Assembly (NCBI RefSeq): GCF_000382705.1
Contig: NZ_ARQE01000004.1
Location: 218,197-282,196 of the forward strand
Length of the DNA stretch: 64,000 nucleotides
From: Aureimonas ureilytica DSM 18598 = NBRC 106430
Lineage (GTDB): Bacteria; Pseudomonadota; Alphaproteobacteria; Rhizobiales; Rhizobiaceae
Direction: 5' to 3'
Below are positions 63,403 through 64,000 of this stretch, piece after piece. Below the pieces are notes generated by a model. That model was not told the origin of the DNA. It ran no database searches and worked only from the letters and a program-made list of their open reading frames with translations. Position 1 is the stretch's first letter. Every line of letters begins with the position of its first letter. Position numbers and translations under genes: made by a program.

Positions 63403-64000
63403 ATGTCGGCTCTTTCCCAAACCTTCTCCGCCTATTCCCAGGCGCTCGCGCTTCTTCGCGCCGAGCGCGGCAAGGCGCTCGGCATCGTCTTCGCCGGCAT
63501 GGCCGTCGCGGGCATCCAGGTCGCCGAGCCGGTCCTGTTCGGCCATGCGATCAACGCGCTTCTGTCGGGCGGCGACGCCGTGTCGCTCGTGCTCGTCTGG
63601 GGCGCGGCGAGCTTCGTGTCCTTTCTCTCGGCCATGGTGATCTCGCTTCTGGCCGACAGGCTGATGCATCGCCGCCGTCTCGCGGCCATGGCGACCTTCC
63701 TGGAACATGTGCTGGCGCTCCCCGCCTCGTTCCATTCGCGCTCGCAGTCGGGGCGCTTGATGCGGGTGATGATCTCGGGCGTCGACACGCTGTTCGGCTT
63801 CTGGCTGCCGCTGTTTCGCGAGCAGATCGGCAACATGGTGGCGCTCACCGTGCTCCTGCCCGTCGCCTTCTGGATGAACTGGCGCCTCGCCTCGCTCCTC
63901 GGCGCGCTGATCGTCATCTACACGCTGGTGAATCTCGCCGTCGTGCGCCGCACCTCGGGCGGCCAGAGCCAGGTCGAAGGCCGCTTCACGGAAGTCTCCG
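63403..64000 (+). CDS. NdvA/ChvA-like cyclic beta-glucan ABC exporter, N-terminal part
   Basis: The reading frame from ATG 63403 continues off the right edge after 199 residues. It is the membrane domain of a type I ABC exporter: 'ALGIVFAGMAVAGIQVAEPVLFGHAINALLSGGD' (helix 1 and loop), 'ADRLMHRRRLAAMATFLEHVLALPASFHSR' (split), 'SGRLMRVMISGVDTLFGFWLPLFREQIGNMVAL' (split), 'MNWRLASLLGALIVIYTLVNL'. These blocks line up with rhizobial NdvA, which exports cyclic beta-1,2-glucan. The nucleotide-binding domain would lie beyond the window. NdvA identity rests on this half only. Confidence 0.78.
   Translation, partial: MSALSQTFSAYSQALALLRAERGKALGIVFAGMAVAGIQVAEPVLFGHAINALLSGGDAVSLVLVWGAASFVSFLSAMVISLLADRLMHRRRLAAMATFLEHVLALPASFHSRSQSGRLMRVMISGVDTLFGFWLPLFREQIGNMVALTVLLPVAFWMNWRLASLLGALIVIYTLVNLAVVRRTSGGQSQVEGRFTEVS

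Overview
The window is GC-rich DNA from an alphaproteobacterium, most probably a Hyphomicrobiales (Rhizobiales) member. It carries the CtrA cell-cycle proteins (CtrA, SciP, ChpT), the envelope protein EipA (DUF1134), Omp25/31-type porin-like barrels, zapA with a 6S RNA and a 5-formyl-THF cyclo-ligase, serC-serA, gap-pgk and the start of an NdvA-like glucan exporter. An Aurantimonadaceae-type organism is a low-confidence guess. All of it looks chromosomal and mostly housekeeping; there is no CRISPR array, transposase gene or integrase.

Layout. 1-5.1 kb: end of a DUF2793 phage-tail-like protein, a DMT transporter, 3-methyladenine glycosylase, tRNA-Met, a Gfo/Idh/MocA oxidoreductase, mnmA. 5.3-11.4 kb: cell-cycle region with sciP, a FliJ-like gene, ctrA, a triple-repeat DUF5648 protein, an EAL phosphodiesterase, a pseudo-receiver, chpT and eipA. 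11.6-18.4 kb: coiled-coil membrane protein, TrmH-family methyltransferase, DUF2161 protein, metallophosphoesterase, single-domain response regulator, YbaN-like protein, a 39-residue membrane peptide, a membrane GGDEF protein, tRNA-Glu and a DUF6476 protein. 18.4-34.2 kb: rluD-like, rpoH, recQ, a large proline-rich membrane protein, purA, a second DMT transporter, serA, serC with a candidate leader RNA, two tandem outer-membrane barrels, glmM. 34.4-44.1 kb (minus strand): ybgC-tolQ-tolR-tolA-tolB-pal-cpoB-tilS-ftsH. 44.3-51.2 kb: phytase-like esterase, metallo-hydrolase, yebC, GtrII-like glucosyltransferase, serine hydrolase. 51.3-54.6 kb: ruvC, a VapBC toxin-antitoxin pair, ruvA, ruvB and a small acidic protein. 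54.7-59.1 kb: YmdB-like phosphoesterase, GST, CAP lipoprotein, 5-formyl-THF cyclo-ligase, 6S RNA, bluB, zapA, DUF4164. 59.5-64 kb: gap, a glycolipid-binding-like protein, pgk, an SGNH hydrolase and the 5' part of an NdvA-like ABC exporter.

How the genes fit together. ChpT passes phosphate to CtrA and SciP restrains CtrA. CtrA-type motifs (TTAA-N7-TTAA) lie upstream of the ctrA/FliJ-like pair and of both barrel genes, linking the cell cycle to the envelope. Tol-Pal, FtsH, GlmM and EipA also serve the envelope. The GGDEF and EAL proteins point to local c-di-GMP turnover.

The most unusual items are the VapBC pair lodged inside ruvC-ruvA with its toxin stop codon overlapping the ruvA start, the receiver next to chpT that has lost its phosphoacceptor aspartate, paired CtrA-like sites at matching distances from the two barrel genes, a perfect 17-bp-arm inverted repeat, and a break and inversion of the usual yebC-ruvCAB-ybgC-tol block. 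No clearly undescribed multi-gene system was found.
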